DNA of 64,000 nt from Corynebacterium pseudogenitalium (GCF_024453815.1 NZ_CP072934.1:434001-498000); one strand, 5' to 3'. Counted from the first letter of the stretch, positions 15,933 through 25,913 are shown. Made by a program: numbers and translations. The notes: a model not told the origin generated them from the letters alone.

Positions 15933-18404
15933 TTATTTCGCTTTTTCAACCTGGCACAGCGCCGTGTGCTGCGCGTTGCCCTTGGCAAGAGGGGAGGGAT
16001 GCCAGCTGGTCAGCGTATTGACGGATGCCCCTACGTCCACGCCGCCGTCCTTCGGGTTGAACCAGGAACCCTGCGGCACCGAGATGACACCCGGTGCGAT
16101 TCGCGGGGTGACGCGGGCGATGGAGCGGATCCGGCCACGCTTGTTGTAGGCGTAGACGGGGTCGTCGTTCTTGATGCCGCGTTCCTTGGCGTCGATGGGG
16201 TTGATCCAGAGGACCTGCGGGTGGGCGTCGTCGCGCAGCCAATCGACGTTGCCGTAGGAGGAGTGGGTGCGGCCCTTGGTGTGGTGGCCGATGACCTGCA
16301 GCGGGTACTCCTTGTTCTCTGCGGCTTCCTCGGCGCCTTCCCAAGTTGCGACCTGCTCCGGCAGCGGTGTCAGCTTGTCGCCTGCGATGTTCGGGTCAAA
16401 CTCCCACTCCTTCGACATTTCGTAGAGCTCGGAGGAGAAAATCTCGATCTTGCCGCTCGGGGTCTCCAGGGGGTTGGCCACTGGGTCCTCACGGAAGTCT
16501 TTCAGTGCGACCGTGGTTTCGCCTTCTCGACGCCACACACCCATCTTCTTGAGCTCCTCAAAGGACGGAAGCTCCGGGATCTCCTTGCGGGATTCGTCGA
16601 GGGTGTAGCGCAGCCACTCTTCCTGGGTGCGGCCTTCGGTGAATTTGTCGCGCACACCGAAGCGTTCAGCGAGATCGGCGACGACGTCGTAAATCGGCCG
16701 ACAGTCGTACAGTGGCTTGATCGCGCTGGAGGCCAGGATGGTGTACTCCAGGTTGCCCGCCGAGCCCTGCTGGATGATGTCGGTTTGCTCAGCGGTGGAG
16801 CAGTCCGGCAGAACGTAGTCCGCGTAGCGCGCGGACACCGTCATCTGGATGTCGCTGACGACGATGAGTTCGGCCTTGGAGTCGTCGCGAAGCAGCTCGA
16901 CCGTGCGATTGAGGTCGCCGTGCTGGTTCGTGTTGGTGTTGCCGGCGTATTGCCAGATCATCTTGATCGGGACGTCGAGTTTGTCCTTGCCGCGTACGCC
17001 GTCCTTCGTCTTGGTCATCTCTGGGCCGTGGTCGACGGCCTGTGGCCACATTGCAACCGAGATCGAGGTCTCCACCGGGTTCTCGTACTGCGTGTTGAAC
17101 GGGTACGTCATCGGCAAGCTTGCCGAGCCCTCGCGAGCGCCGGTGCCTCCACCAGGGATACCGATCTGCCCGAGCAGCGCTGCCAGCGTAAACACCGCGC
17201 GCGACTGGTTCTCGCCGTTCGCGTGGCGCTGCGGACCCCAGCCCTGGGTAATTGCGGTTGGCTTTGCGGTGCCCATCTCGCGGGCAAGCTGGCGGATCTT
17301 CTGCGCGGGTACACCGCAGACGCGGGCGGCCCACTCAGGAGTCTTTTCGACGCCGTCCGGCCCCTTGCCCTCAATGTAGGAGCGGTACGAGCCGTTCTTC
17401 GGCGCGCCCTTCGGCATGTGGTCCTCGTCAAAGCCGACACAATACTTGTCCAGGAACGCTTGGTCGTGCAGGTTCTCGGAGAGCAGTACGTGCGCGATAC
17501 CTGCCACGAGCGCTGCGTCGGTGCCCGGGCGGATCGGAACCCATTCGTCGCCAAGGCCGACTGCGGTCTCGGAGTAGCGCGGGTCGATCACGATGGTCTT
17601 CACGCCGTACTTGCGTTTCGTCTGCTGGGTGACGAACGTCTCGCCACCACCGGACATGCGGGTCTCAAGCGGGTTGTTGCCGAACATGACCTGCAGCTTG
17701 GAGTTCTTCACGTCGTCGAAGGAGTTCGACGTGACCCAGGAACCGTAGTGGTACGGGTAGGCTGCCGTGATCTGCGCGGTGGAGTAGTCGGCGTAGTGGT
17801 TCAGGTAGCCGCCGATGAGGTTCATAAACCGTGCGAAAGGAGTCTCGACAGGCGGCCAGGAGCGCGCGACGGTGCCGCCGATGGTCCCCGTGCCGTACGC
17901 GAGGTAGATCGACTCGTTGCCGTATTTGTCCAGGATGCCCTTCATCTGGTCGGCGATTTCGTCGAGCGCCTGCTCCCAGGAGATTTCGATCCACTCGCCG
18001 TCGCCGCGCTTCGTGCCGGGCTTGCGCTTCAGCGGCGTCTTTAGCCGGTCCGGGTTGTAGATGCGGTGGCGGATTGAGCGGCCGCGCACGCAGGCGCGGA
18101 TCTGCTGCGAGCCGATGGAGTTGTCGCCGCCATCGTCCGGAAGGACGCGGGTGACGCGCCCGTCCACAACTTGGAGGCGCAGTGGGCAGCGGGAGCCGCA
18201 GTTGACGGTGCAGGCGGACCAGACGAACTTCGGGTCGGTGCTCGTGCCTTCTGCGGCCTCTGCGGCGCCGACACCTGGGGTGCCGCGCAGGAGCGTGCCA
18301 GAGACGGCCGTCGTCGCTACGGCCGCGCCTCCTACGAGGCCTGACCATTGGAGAAATTTACGCCGACTCACGGGAGTCGGCGTTGGTGTAGGTGCTGTGC
18401 TCAT
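15933..18404 (-). CDS. dmsA: DMSO reductase-type molybdopterin catalytic subunit DmsA
   Basis: 823-residue molybdopterin oxidoreductase exported by the Tat system. The twin-arginine motif SRRKFLQWSG lies at about residues 13-22, with a hydrophobic stretch to about 45. A cysteine cluster for one 4Fe-4S centre follows (CTVNCGSRC, then RACVRGRS), then the molybdopterin-binding domains and a C-terminal dinucleotide-binding domain. The likely role is reduction of DMSO or a related S- or N-oxide outside the membrane during oxygen limitation; the substrate is not certain. It leads an operon dmsA-dmsB-dmsC-chaperone. The SD GAAGGGA precedes the ATG at 18404. Confidence 0.92.
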   Translation of the reverse strand: MSTAPTPTPTPVSRRKFLQWSGLVGGAAVATTAVSGTLLRGTPGVGAAEAAEGTSTDPKFVWSACTVNCGSRCPLRLQVVDGRVTRVLPDDGGDNSIGSQQIRACVRGRSIRHRIYNPDRLKTPLKRKPGTKRGDGEWIEISWEQALDEIADQMKGILDKYGNESIYLAYGTGTIGGTVARSWPPVETPFARFMNLIGGYLNHYADYSTAQITAAYPYHYGSWVTSNSFDDVKNSKLQVMFGNNPLETRMSGGGETFVTQQTKRKYGVKTIVIDPRYSETAVGLGDEWVPIRPGTDAALVAGIAHVLLSENLHDQAFLDKYCVGFDEDHMPKGAPKNGSYRSYIEGKGPDGVEKTPEWAARVCGVPAQKIRQLAREMGTAKPTAITQGWGPQRHANGENQSRAVFTLAALLGQIGIPGGGTGAREGSASLPMTYPFNTQYENPVETSISVAMWPQAVDHGPEMTKTKDGVRGKDKLDVPIKMIWQYAGNTNTNQHGDLNRTVELLRDDSKAELIVVSDIQMTVSARYADYVLPDCSTAEQTDIIQQGSAGNLEYTILASSAIKPLYDCRPIYDVVADLAERFGVRDKFTEGRTQEEWLRYTLDESRKEIPELPSFEELKKMGVWRREGETTVALKDFREDPVANPLETPSGKIEIFSSELYEMSKEWEFDPNIAGDKLTPLPEQVATWEGAEEAAENKEYPLQVIGHHTKGRTHSSYGNVDWLRDDAHPQVLWINPIDAKERGIKNDDPVYAYNKRGRIRSIARVTPRIAPGVISVPQGSWFNPKDGGVDVGASVNTLTSWHPSPLAKGNAQHTALCQVEKAK

Positions 18405-18681
18405 CGCTGTCCCTTCGAATGCGAGGATTTTCTACAGAAAAGTCGTGAATAAATGTAATACCAATTACGTATTTTTGAGTGTAGTGATTTTCAATCGAAA
18501 GTTGGAAACCCTCGCGGGGGTGCTGGCCGAATCGGGGGTTTGGCCTGCTAACTGGTAGAGTAGTGGGGTCAATCCTGTCTGGAGTGTCCCGTCAGCCCGC
18601 TACGGTGGTTGTGACGTGCACTTTTGGCAACCGTACTGTCCACTATCTCCTGCGTGAGTGCTGCAGGAGCCAGGAGGCTTT
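18405..18681. other. Divergent intergenic region between dmsA and secY
   Basis: 277 bp without a gene. The dmsA-proximal part (about 18425-18500) is AT-rich in an otherwise GC-rich window and should hold the dmsA promoter and any oxygen-responsive site; no exact FNR-type palindrome was found. The secY-proximal part has a -10-like TAGAGT at 18556-18561 and a leader of about 115 nt. Confidence 0.5.
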
Positions 18682-20010
18682 GTGTCCGCTATATTGCAAG
18701 CGTTCAAGGACCCGGATCTTCGGAAGAAGATTCTGATTACCCTTGCGTTGATGATTCTGTACCGCATTGGTGCCCAGATTCCGACGCCTGGTGTCGACTA
18801 CGCGTTGATTAACTCCCGTCTGGAGGAAGTCGCTCAGGGTGACAACGCCACGATGTTCTCCATCATCGGGCTGTTCTCTGGTGGTGCGTTGCTGCAGTTG
18901 TCCATCTTCGCGATTGGCATCATGCCGTACATTACGGCGTCGATTATCGTGCAGCTGCTGACCGTGGTGATTCCGAAGTTCGAGGAGTTGAAGAAGGAAG
19001 GGCAGTCGGGCCAAACCAAGATGACGCAGTACACGCGTTACCTCACGGTTGCGCTGGCGCTGCTGCAGTCCGCAGGTATTGTGGCGCTGGCCGACCGTGA
19101 GCAGCTCCTCGGCCAGGGGATTCCGGTGCTTATTGAGGACCGCAACATCTGGACGCTCATCATGATGATCATCGTCATGACGTCGGGTGCGGTCCTGATT
19201 ATGTGGCTCGGCGAGATCATCACTGAAAAGGGCGTTGGCAATGGTATGTCCCTGCTGATCTTCGCTGGTATTGCGACGAAGCTTCCGTCCGAGGGTGCCT
19301 ACATCCTGAAGAACTCCGGCGCGGTTACCTTCGCCATGGTCGTTGCGGCGATCATTGCGTTGGTCGTCGGCATCATCTTCATCGAGCAGGGCCAGCGTCG
19401 TATCCCGGTGCAGTACGCCAAGCGCATGGTTGGGCGCCGTCAGTACGGCGGTTCTTCTACGTACCTGCCGCTCAAGGTCAACCAGGCTGGCGTTATTCCT
19501 GTGATTTTCGCCTCCTCGCTGATGTACGTTCCTGTCTTGATCACGCAGATCGTGACCATGAACAACACGACCCCGCCGGACAACTGGTGGATGAACAACG
19601 TCATGGCGTGGCTGCAGAACCCAGGCTCCTGGCAGTACATCCTGGCGTACTTCGCCATGATCATCTTCTTCTCCTACTTCTACGTCTCTATCCAGTACGA
19701 CCCGGTCGACCAGGCAGAGAACATGAAGAAGTACGGTGGCTTCATCCCAGGCATTCGTCCGGGTCGCCCAACCGCCGAGTACCTCGCGTTTGTGATGAAC
19801 CGTCTCTTGTTCGTTGGCGCGCTCTACCTTGCACTCATCGCGATCCTGCCGAACCTGGCGCTCGACGCCGGCATTGGCGGCGCTGGCCGCGGTGGCATGA
19901 GTGCGTTCGGCGGTACGGCTATCCTGATTATGGTGTCCGTAGCATTGACTACGGTCAAGCAAATTGAATCCCAACTTCTCCAATCCAACTACGAAGGACT
20001 GTTGCGATAA
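18682..20010 (+). CDS. secY: Protein translocase subunit SecY
   Basis: 442-residue channel subunit of the Sec translocon with about ten transmembrane segments. The start [17 protein letters not shown] and the [10 protein letters not shown] and [13 protein letters not shown] blocks are diagnostic. I chose the GTG at 18682 because AGGAGG lies 4 nt upstream and the translation is family-like from there; a longer frame starts at 18658. The stop TAA overlaps the adk ATG, so secY and adk are coupled. Confidence 0.96.
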   Translation: MSAILQAFKDPDLRKKILITLALMILYRIGAQIPTPGVDYALINSRLEEVAQGDNATMFSIIGLFSGGALLQLSIFAIGIMPYITASIIVQLLTVVIPKFEELKKEGQSGQTKMTQYTRYLTVALALLQSAGIVALADREQLLGQGIPVLIEDRNIWTLIMMIIVMTSGAVLIMWLGEIITEKGVGNGMSLLIFAGIATKLPSEGAYILKNSGAVTFAMVVAAIIALVVGIIFIEQGQRRIPVQYAKRMVGRRQYGGSSTYLPLKVNQAGVIPVIFASSLMYVPVLITQIVTMNNTTPPDNWWMNNVMAWLQNPGSWQYILAYFAMIIFFSYFYVSIQYDPVDQAENMKKYGGFIPGIRPGRPTAEYLAFVMNRLLFVGALYLALIAILPNLALDAGIGGAGRGGMSAFGGTAILIMVSVALTTVKQIESQLLQSNYEGLLR

Positions 20011-20555
20011 TGCGACTTGTACTACTTGGCCCTCCCGGCGCTGGCAAAGGCACTCAGGCAGCCATTCTCTCCGAGAAGCTCGGCGTTCCGCACATCTCCA
20101 CCGGTGACCTGTTCCGTGCGAACATCGGCCAGGGCACCCCGCTTGGTGTCGAAGCGAAAAGCTACATCGATGCTGGCAAGCTTGTGCCGACCGATGTCAC
20201 CGCACGCATGGTGGAAGACCGACTCAGCCAGGAAGATGCTGCGAACGGCTTCCTGCTCGACGGTTTCCCGCGCACCGTTGAGCAAGCAGAGATCCTGAAG
20301 GAGCTGCTGAGCAAGCAGGGCCTGAAGCTGGACGGCGTGCTCAACTTTGTTGTCGACGAAGACGTGGTGGTCGAGCGCATGCTCGCGCGTGGCCGCGCGG
20401 ACGACAATGAGGAAACGATCCGCACCCGCCTCAAGGTCTACCGCGACGAAACCGCGCCGCTGATTGACCACTACGGCGACGAGATCATCTCCATCGACGC
20501 CGTTGGTGACGTTGATGAAATCAACGAGCGCGCGATGGCGCAGCTGAAGAAGTAA
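20010..20555 (+). CDS. adk: Adenylate kinase
   Basis: 181-residue short-form adenylate kinase (ATP + AMP to 2 ADP). The P-loop [10 protein letters not shown] (about residues 7-16), the AMP-binding STGDLFRA and the [10 protein letters not shown] motif are present, with no zinc-finger lid, as in other actinobacterial enzymes. It overlaps the secY stop by one base. Confidence 0.98.
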   Translation: MRLVLLGPPGAGKGTQAAILSEKLGVPHISTGDLFRANIGQGTPLGVEAKSYIDAGKLVPTDVTARMVEDRLSQEDAANGFLLDGFPRTVEQAEILKELLSKQGLKLDGVLNFVVDEDVVVERMLARGRADDNEETIRTRLKVYRDETAPLIDHYGDEIISIDAVGDVDEINERAMAQLKK

Positions 20556-20579
20556 CATACAGCGTCTATATAGGCGCAA

Positions 20580-20618
20580 GGGCCGGTAGGGACTCGACGA
20601 GTGCCTACCGGCCCTTTT
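20580..20618 (+). terminator. Terminator after adk
   Basis: GGGCCGGTAGG (20580-20590) and CCTACCGGCCC (20604-20614) form a perfect 11-bp stem with a 13-nt loop followed by TTTTA. It separates secY-adk from map. Confidence 0.9.
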
Positions 20619-20644
20619 ACGCAGTAACTCTAGGAAGGAAGCGA

Positions 20645-21445
20645 ATGATGGGGTTCCGGAAGCGCAAGATTGTCGCAAAGACACCTGAGCAGCTCGACGC
20701 GATGGAGAAGGCAGGCCGAATCGTCGGCTTGGCGCTGCAGGAGGTGCGGGCGGCGGCCGCCCCCGGCAAGTCGACGCTCGACTTAGACAAGGTCGCCGAG
20801 ACTGTTATCCGTGATCACGGGGCCACGCCCACATTTTTGGGGTATCAGGGCTTTCCGGGGTCGATCTGTGCGTCAGTCAACGAGGTAGTCGTGCACGGAA
20901 TTCCGAACAAAGAGACTGTGCTCCGCGAGGGAGACCTGGTCTCCATCGACTGTGGCGCGACCTTGCATGGTTGGGTAGGGGATTCCGCGTGGACGTTCGG
21001 TGTGGGTGAGCTCGAAGCGGACGTCGAAAAGTTGAACCAGGCAACCGAATGGGTGCTGCACGAGGGGCTGAAGGCGATGGTGCCGGGCAACCGGTTGACC
21101 GACGTGTCGCATGCACTCGAACGCGCGACGTACGCAGCAGAGGAGAAGTTCGGAGTGGAGCTCGGCATTGTGGACGGGTACGGCGGCCACGGGATCGGAC
21201 GCACGATGCACGAGGATCCATACCTTGCCAACGAGGGAAAACCCGGACGCGGCCCTGTGATCCAGGAGGGGTCGGTGTTGGCGATTGAGCCGATGCTGAT
21301 CCTCGGCGGAGAGATCGACACGGAGGTGCTCGGTGACGACTGGACTGTCGTTTCCATCGACGGCGCCCCGGCATCGCACTGGGAGCACACGGTCGCCGCC
21401 ACGGCTGACGGGCCGCGCATCCTCACTGTCCGCGAAGCGAAGTAA
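20645..21445 (+). CDS. map: Methionine aminopeptidase, type I
   Basis: 266-residue enzyme that removes the initiator methionine from new proteins. The metal-site region ([24 protein letters not shown], read in parts), [15 protein letters not shown] and the EPMLILGG glutamate block are present. It has its own SD (AGGAAGG) after the adk terminator; the second ATG (20648) is an equal alternative. Confidence 0.96.
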   Translation: MMGFRKRKIVAKTPEQLDAMEKAGRIVGLALQEVRAAAAPGKSTLDLDKVAETVIRDHGATPTFLGYQGFPGSICASVNEVVVHGIPNKETVLREGDLVSIDCGATLHGWVGDSAWTFGVGELEADVEKLNQATEWVLHEGLKAMVPGNRLTDVSHALERATYAAEEKFGVELGIVDGYGGHGIGRTMHEDPYLANEGKPGRGPVIQEGSVLAIEPMLILGGEIDTEVLGDDWTVVSIDGAPASHWEHTVAATADGPRILTVREAK

Positions 21446-21447
21446 GC

Positions 21448-21459
21448 TATACTGCCCAC
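21448..21459 (+). promoter_or_regulatory. -10 box of the L,D-transpeptidase gene
   Basis: TATACT (21448-21453) lies 6 nt before the ATG at 21460 with no SD between. This indicates a leaderless mRNA starting only 2 bp after the map stop. Confidence 0.55.
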
Positions 21460-22233
21460 ATGCGTTATCAACCTCGACATGCGAAGCCATCCCAACTGAG
21501 CCGCAAGCTTGCCGGTTTGAGTGTTGGAATCGGCGTCGCCGCCTCCATGCTTGCCCAGCCAGCGATGGCGGAGGCGCAGCAGATGCCAGCGATGTCTTCG
21601 AATGGTGGACTGGGTGCCCTGCTTGAGCAGACGCAGTCTCAGCTCTCCAGCATCGGCTCCAGTACGCCCGACGCACGTGAGCGAGCATGGCAGACCCGCA
21701 ACTCGCTGCGCGCGCAGGCCGACGGATTGGCGGCAATCAACAAGGACCTGCCAGCCCAGGCGAAGGCAAGCATCGATGCTACTGTCGAACGCTTCTACCC
21801 AGGCCTGATCGCCGAGAAGACTCCGAAGCCAGCGCCGAAACCAGCTGCACGCCCGGCGCCACCTGCACAACCCGCGTTCGATTACGGCCCATGTCCGAAG
21901 GATGCGAAGGTGTGTGTGGACACCGGCGGACGCCGTTCCTGGCTGCAGAATAACGGCCAGATGTACTACACGGCTGACCTGATCGGTCCGGGCAGGCCTG
22001 GCCTTGATACGCCGAAGGGTACGTTCTACGTCAACCGCAAGGTGAAGGATGAGATCTCGTGGGAGTTCGGCAATGCGCCGATGCCGTACGCGACGTACTT
22101 CACCAACAACGGTATCGCGTTCCACCAGGGGGATCCGTCGATTCTCTCGCACGGCTGCGTTCGCATGTACCGCGCGGACGCCCAGCGCTACTTCCAGGAT
22201 CTCGCTATCGGGGACAAGGTCTTCGTCTTCTAG
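21460..22233 (+). CDS. L,D-transpeptidase (YkuD domain), secreted
   Basis: 257-residue cell-wall cross-linking enzyme. A signal peptide (about residues 1-40, ending AMAEA) is followed by a helical region, a Pro/Ala linker (about 122-142) and a C-terminal YkuD domain (about 148-257). The catalytic SHGCVRM motif has Cys233, with the His of FHQGDPS upstream. It forms 3-3 peptidoglycan cross-links or related bonds outside the membrane. The Pro/Ala segment probably spans the wall. It lies between map and infA with its own leaderless-type promoter and a strong terminator. Confidence 0.92.
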   Translation: MRYQPRHAKPSQLSRKLAGLSVGIGVAASMLAQPAMAEAQQMPAMSSNGGLGALLEQTQSQLSSIGSSTPDARERAWQTRNSLRAQADGLAAINKDLPAQAKASIDATVERFYPGLIAEKTPKPAPKPAARPAPPAQPAFDYGPCPKDAKVCVDTGGRRSWLQNNGQMYYTADLIGPGRPGLDTPKGTFYVNRKVKDEISWEFGNAPMPYATYFTNNGIAFHQGDPSILSHGCVRMYRADAQRYFQDLAIGDKVFVF

Positions 22234-22252
22234 CTGCTCCATTCTTTTCGAC

Positions 22253-22292
22253 GCCCACCTGCGGACTTAGCTTCGCAGGTGGGCTTGTGTTT
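22253..22292 (+). terminator. Terminator after the L,D-transpeptidase gene
   Basis: GCCCACCTGCG (22253-22263) and CGCAGGTGGGC (22274-22284) form an 11-bp perfect stem followed by TTGTGTTT. Its tail overlaps the -35 of the next promoter. Confidence 0.87.
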
Positions 22293-22313
22293 GCGCTGGT
22301 GACGGGATATAGT
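22285..22313 (+). promoter_or_regulatory. Promoter of infA and the alpha operon
   Basis: TTGTGT (22285-22290), exactly 17 nt, then TATAGT (22308-22313). Transcription would start near 22320. A TGGTG/CACCA hairpin (22321-22336) lies at the very 5' end of the transcript. Confidence 0.65.
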
Positions 22314-22429
22314 TGACCACTGGTGTTTATGCACCACGTAGTACAAGTATGTTTTACGTCAGCTACCAGCGGAAACACTGCGCATCAATGAGGATCGCTG
22401 TGTTCCGTGAGCTATAGGAAGTGGAGTGT

Positions 22430-22648
22430 ATGGCAAAAGAAGGCGCCATTGAGGTAGAGGGTCGCATCGTCGAACCTTTGAAGAATGCTATGTTCCGTGT
22501 CGAGCTCGACAACGGGCATGAGGTCCTTGCTCACATCAGTGGCAAGATGCGCCAGCACTACATCCGCATCCTTCCTGAAGACCGGGTCATTGTGGAGCTG
22601 TCTCCATATGACCTGGACCGTGGGCGTATCACGTACCGCTACAAGTAA
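22430..22648 (+). CDS. infA: Translation initiation factor IF-1
   Basis: 72-residue IF-1, an S1/OB-fold protein that binds the ribosomal A site during initiation. The start [20 protein letters not shown] and the end [12 protein letters not shown] are universal. The ATG at 22430 follows the purine-rich AGGAAGTGGAG; a longer GTG frame starts three codons earlier. rpmJ often follows infA, but none is seen before rpsM. Confidence 0.98.
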   Translation: MAKEGAIEVEGRIVEPLKNAMFRVELDNGHEVLAHISGKMRQHYIRILPEDRVIVELSPYDLDRGRITYRYK

Positions 22649-22827
22649 TTTCGTTTGAAGCCTCCTTACCCAGACGCGTGGCGTTGCTGCGCGTCGCTTA
22701 CCTTTGGCTACGGTGGCCAAAGCCACGTGTATCACGGCCCATCCTCCGGTACGGTCCGGATAAAGAGTCGGTTGGCGTGGGCGGATAGGGAGAAAACCGC
22801 CGTAACAACCCGAAAGGTACGTTCCAC
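22649..22827 (+). promoter_or_regulatory. Structured leader of rpsM-rpsK-rpsD-rpoA-rplQ
   Basis: This 179-bp gap has three successive inverted repeats: GACGCG/CGCGTC (22673-22678, 22690-22695), CTTTGG/CCAAAG (22702-22707, 22717-22722) and ATCC/GGAT around CCGG elements (22741-22761). S4, encoded downstream, represses the equivalent operon in other bacteria, so an autoregulatory leader is possible. No strong promoter was recognised. Confidence 0.4.
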
Positions 22828-23196
22828 ATGGCACGTCTAGCTGGTGTTGATCTTCCGCGCAATAAGCGCATGGAGATCGCACTTACTTACATTTATGGCA
22901 TCGGCGCAACCCGCGCCAAGGAGCTGCTCGAGAAGACGGGCATTTCTCCAGACCTGCGTACGGACAACCTGAGCGACGATCAGCTGTCCGCACTGCGTGA
23001 CGCAATCGAGTCCTCCTACACCGTAGAGGGCGACCTGCGTCGTGAGGTGCAGGCAGACATCCGCCGCAAGATTGAAATCGGCTCCTACCAGGGCCTTCGT
23101 CACCGTCGTGGCCTGCCTGTTCGCGGGCAGCGCACCAAGACGAACGCTCGCACTCGTAAGGGCCCGAAGAAGACCATCGCAGGAAAGAAGAAGTAA
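22828..23196 (+). CDS. rpsM: 30S ribosomal protein S13
   Basis: 122-residue S13 of the small-subunit head. The start [20 protein letters not shown] and the C-terminal [18 protein letters not shown] are diagnostic. It starts the alpha operon and lies 3 bp before rpsK. Confidence 0.98.
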   Translation: MARLAGVDLPRNKRMEIALTYIYGIGATRAKELLEKTGISPDLRTDNLSDDQLSALRDAIESSYTVEGDLRREVQADIRRKIEIGSYQGLRHRRGLPVRGQRTKTNARTRKGPKKTIAGKKK

Positions 23197-23199
23197 TCC

Positions 23200-23604
23200 A
23201 TGCCTCCTAAGACTCGTTCCGGTGCGCGCCGTGGTGGCCGTCGCATCGTAAAGAAGAACGTGGCTGCTGGCCACGCATACATCAAGTCGACCTTTAACAA
23301 CACCATCGTCTCGATCACGGATCAGACCGGTGCTGTTATCTCCTGGGCTTCCTCCGGCCACGTTGGCTTCAAGGGATCCCGCAAGTCCACGCCGTTCGCT
23401 GCTCAGATGGCAGCTGAGAACGCTGCTCGCAAGGCGATGGACCACGGTATGAAGAAGGTTGACGTTTTCGTCAAGGGTCCAGGCTCCGGCCGTGAGACCG
23501 CAATCCGTTCGCTCCAGGCTGCTGGCCTGGAGGTGTCCTCGATCTCTGACGTGACCCCACAGCCGTTCAACGGCTGCCGTCCGGCGAAGCGTCGTCGCGT
23601 TTAA
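23200..23604 (+). CDS. rpsK: 30S ribosomal protein S11
   Basis: 134-residue S11 of the small-subunit platform. The blocks [20 protein letters not shown] and [19 protein letters not shown], with the basic KRRRV end, identify it. It lies between rpsM and rpsD. Confidence 0.98.
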   Translation: MPPKTRSGARRGGRRIVKKNVAAGHAYIKSTFNNTIVSITDQTGAVISWASSGHVGFKGSRKSTPFAAQMAAENAARKAMDHGMKKVDVFVKGPGSGRETAIRSLQAAGLEVSSISDVTPQPFNGCRPAKRRRV

Positions 23605-23631
23605 GGCAGAAAGGAAAAGAGGTAATACATC

Positions 23632-24237
23632 ATGGCTCGTTATACCGGCCCTGCTACCCGTAAGTCCCGTCGCCTCCGCGTCGATCTCGTCGGCGGTGAC
23701 ATGTCCTTTGAGCGTCGCCCGTACCCTCCGGGGCAGGCTGGCCGCGCTCGCATCAAGGAATCTGAGTACCTGCTCCAGCTCCAGGAGAAGCAGAAGGCTC
23801 GCTTCACCTACGGAGTGATGGAGAAGCAGTTCCGTCGCTACTACGAGGAGGCCAACCGCCTCCCAGGCAAGACCGGCGACAACCTGCTGATCCTGCTTGA
23901 GTCCCGTCTGGACAACGTTGTATACCGTGCAGGTCTGGCGCGCACGCGCCGCCAGGCACGTCAGCTTGTTTCCCACGGTCACTTCACCGTGAACGGCAAG
24001 CGTATCGACGTTCCTTCTTACAAGGTCACGCAGTACGACATCATCGATGTTCGTGACAAGTCCCGCAAGATGCTCTGGTTCGAAGAGGCCCAGGACAACT
24101 TGCTGGACGCCGTTGTTCCGGCATGGCTCCAGGTCGTTCCGGACACCCTGCGCATTCTCGTGCACCAGTTGCCGGAGCGCGCTCAGATCGAGGTGCCGCT
24201 GCAGGAGCAGCTCATCGTCGAGCTCTACTCGAAGTAA
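23632..24237 (+). CDS. rpsD: 30S ribosomal protein S4
   Basis: 201-residue S4, an assembly-initiating protein. It is the Cys-less form, with the S4 RNA-binding domain at about residues 92-155 ([20 protein letters not shown], then [11 protein letters not shown]). The start [15 protein letters not shown] is typical of actinobacteria. S4 is the usual feedback repressor of the alpha operon in other bacteria. Confidence 0.98.
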   Translation: MARYTGPATRKSRRLRVDLVGGDMSFERRPYPPGQAGRARIKESEYLLQLQEKQKARFTYGVMEKQFRRYYEEANRLPGKTGDNLLILLESRLDNVVYRAGLARTRRQARQLVSHGHFTVNGKRIDVPSYKVTQYDIIDVRDKSRKMLWFEEAQDNLLDAVVPAWLQVVPDTLRILVHQLPERAQIEVPLQEQLIVELYSK

Positions 24238-24354
24238 GCCCGCTTACTTCACCCCGCACTGCGTCGATACGTACGTATACAAGTGGTGCGATATCTTTCC
24301 GAAAGTCCATATTCTCGCGGCTTCATATAGTGGTAGCCGGAAAAGGAGAAGTTC
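24238..24354 (+). promoter_or_regulatory. rpsD-rpoA spacer with palindrome and -10 box
   Basis: A perfect 12-bp palindrome ATACGTACGTAT (24267-24278) lies in the 117-bp spacer. A -10-like TATAGT (24326-24331) precedes the rpoA SD (AAAAGGAGAAG). Together they suggest an internal, possibly regulated, promoter for rpoA-rplQ. Confidence 0.4.
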
Positions 24355-25368
24355 ATGCTCATCTCACAGCGTCCGCAGCTGACCGAGGAGTACATCGATA
24401 CCAACCGCTCGAAGTTCATCATTGAGCCACTCGAGCCAGGTTTTGGTTACACGCTGGGTAACTCCCTGCGCCGTACGCTGCTGTCGTCCATTCCGGGCGC
24501 AGCGGTTACCTCGATCAAGATTGATGGTGTGCTCCATGAGTTCACCACCATCAACGGTGTGAAGGAAAACGTTTCCGAGATCATCCTCAACATCAAGGAC
24601 ATCGTGCTGTCGTCGGAGTCCGACGAGCCAGTCGTGATGTACCTGTCCGTTGAAGGCCCAGGAGTCGTTACCGCCGGCGACATTGAGACGCCAGCTGATG
24701 TTCAGATCCACAACCCGGATCTGCACATCGCTTCGCTCAATGAGCAGGCACGCCTTGAGATGGAGCTTGTCGTGGAGCGTGGCCGTGGCTACGTCCCAGC
24801 GATGCCGAACTCTGGTGGGGAAGCCGGCCGCATTCCGGTCGACCAGATCTACTCGCCAGTGACCCGTGTTGCCTACAAGGTTGAGGCAACCCGTGTTGAG
24901 CAGCGCACTGACTTCGACAAGCTGATCATTGACGTGGAGACGAAGAACTCCATGTCTGCTCGCGACGCGTTGGCTTCGGCCGGTTCCACCCTGGTGGAGC
25001 TGTTCGGCCTGGCACGTGAGCTGAACACGGCAGCAGAAGGCATCGAGATCGGCCCGTCCCCACAGGAGACGGAGTACATCGCGGCTTACAACCTGCCGAT
25101 TGAGGATCTCAACTTCTCCGTCCGGTCCTACAACTGCTTGAAGCGCGAGGGCATCAACACCGTCGGCCAGCTGGCTGAGTGCTCTGAGACCGACCTGATG
25201 GATATCCGCAACTTTGGCGAGAAGTCCATCAATGAGGTCAAGATCAAGCTCGCCTCCATGAGCCTGACGCTGAAGGACGCTCCGGAAGATTTCGACCCGA
25301 CCCAGATCGAAGGCTACGACGCCGAGACTGGTGACTACGTCGACGACACCGCGGAAGAAACCGAGTAA
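24355..25368 (+). CDS. rpoA: DNA-directed RNA polymerase subunit alpha
   Basis: 337-residue alpha subunit. The N-terminal dimerisation domain (about residues 1-230; [35 protein letters not shown]) is followed by a linker and the C-terminal DNA- and regulator-binding domain (about 250-310; [20 protein letters not shown]). The acidic tail after about 315 is common in actinobacteria. It is followed by rplQ after 42 bp. Confidence 0.98.
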   Translation: MLISQRPQLTEEYIDTNRSKFIIEPLEPGFGYTLGNSLRRTLLSSIPGAAVTSIKIDGVLHEFTTINGVKENVSEIILNIKDIVLSSESDEPVVMYLSVEGPGVVTAGDIETPADVQIHNPDLHIASLNEQARLEMELVVERGRGYVPAMPNSGGEAGRIPVDQIYSPVTRVAYKVEATRVEQRTDFDKLIIDVETKNSMSARDALASAGSTLVELFGLARELNTAAEGIEIGPSPQETEYIAAYNLPIEDLNFSVRSYNCLKREGINTVGQLAECSETDLMDIRNFGEKSINEVKIKLASMSLTLKDAPEDFDPTQIEGYDAETGDYVDDTAEETE

Positions 25369-25410
25369 ACCAAGAGCACGCGCTCACAATCCCATACGAG
25401 GAGTACGAAA

Positions 25411-25797
25411 ATGCCTACCCCGAAGAAGGGTGCCCGTCTCGGAGGGTCCGCCGCCCACCAGAAGCACATTCTGTCTAACCTGGCGCAGTCCCTGTTCGAG
25501 CACGGCGCCATCACGACGACCGATGCAAAGGCGAAAGCACTTCGCCCATACGCTGAGAAGCTGATCACCAAGGCGAAGGGCGGTTCCCTGCAGGAACGCC
25601 GCGCTGTTGCTGCGAAGCTTCCGAACAAGCAGATCGTTGCATACCTGTTCAACGAGCTTGCACCGAAGTTCGAAAACCGCAACGGCGGCTACACCCGCCT
25701 GATCAAGGTTGCACCTCGCTCCGGCGACAACGCTCCAATGACCCAGATTTCCCTGGTTCTGGAGCCAGCTGAGGCGAAGGCTTCCAAGGAGGACTAG
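25411..25797 (+). CDS. rplQ: 50S ribosomal protein L17
   Basis: 128-residue L17, near the polypeptide exit tunnel. The start [20 protein letters not shown] is diagnostic. It ends with a short KASKED tail instead of the longer acidic or Ala-rich tail of some actinobacterial L17 proteins. It ends the alpha operon. Confidence 0.98.
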   Translation: MPTPKKGARLGGSAAHQKHILSNLAQSLFEHGAITTTDAKAKALRPYAEKLITKAKGGSLQERRAVAAKLPNKQIVAYLFNELAPKFENRNGGYTRLIKVAPRSGDNAPMTQISLVLEPAEAKASKED

Positions 25798-25835
25798 TCC
25801 TCCGCTGAGTGAGCTTTTCTAGCTCAACCACATGA

Positions 25836-25872
25836 GACCCCGCGTCCACCTTCACGGTGTCGCGGGGTTTTC
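25836..25872 (+). terminator. Terminator of the alpha operon
   Basis: ACCCCGCG (25837-25844) pairs with CGCGGGGT (25861-25868), followed by TTTT. A smaller GAGCTTTTCTAGCTC repeat just upstream may assist. Confidence 0.87.
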
Positions 25873-25900
25873 GCATTCCAAAAGCACGCGACCAGTTTGC

Positions 25901-25913
25901 TAGCCTGTAACGA
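25901..25913 (+). promoter_or_regulatory. -10 box of truA
   Basis: TAGCCT (25901-25906), preceded by TGC, lies 7 nt before the ATG at 25914 with no SD. It fits a leaderless promoter placed just after the rplQ terminator. Confidence 0.55.

Noticed and set aside
14198..16021. 607-codon open frame on the plus strand opposite the dms operon
   Set aside because: It crosses three real genes in antisense and shows no domain features; same GC effect.
15705..18044. 779-codon open frame on the plus strand opposite dmsA
   Set aside because: It is antisense to a well-supported molybdoenzyme gene, has an Arg/Val/Leu-skewed composition and no family motif. High GC at third positions keeps the opposite frame open.
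22655..22840. Possible rpmJ (L36) between infA and rpsM
   Set aside because: The only short frame there lacks the L36 pattern (basic, with Cys/His or MKVR start), so I do not call it.
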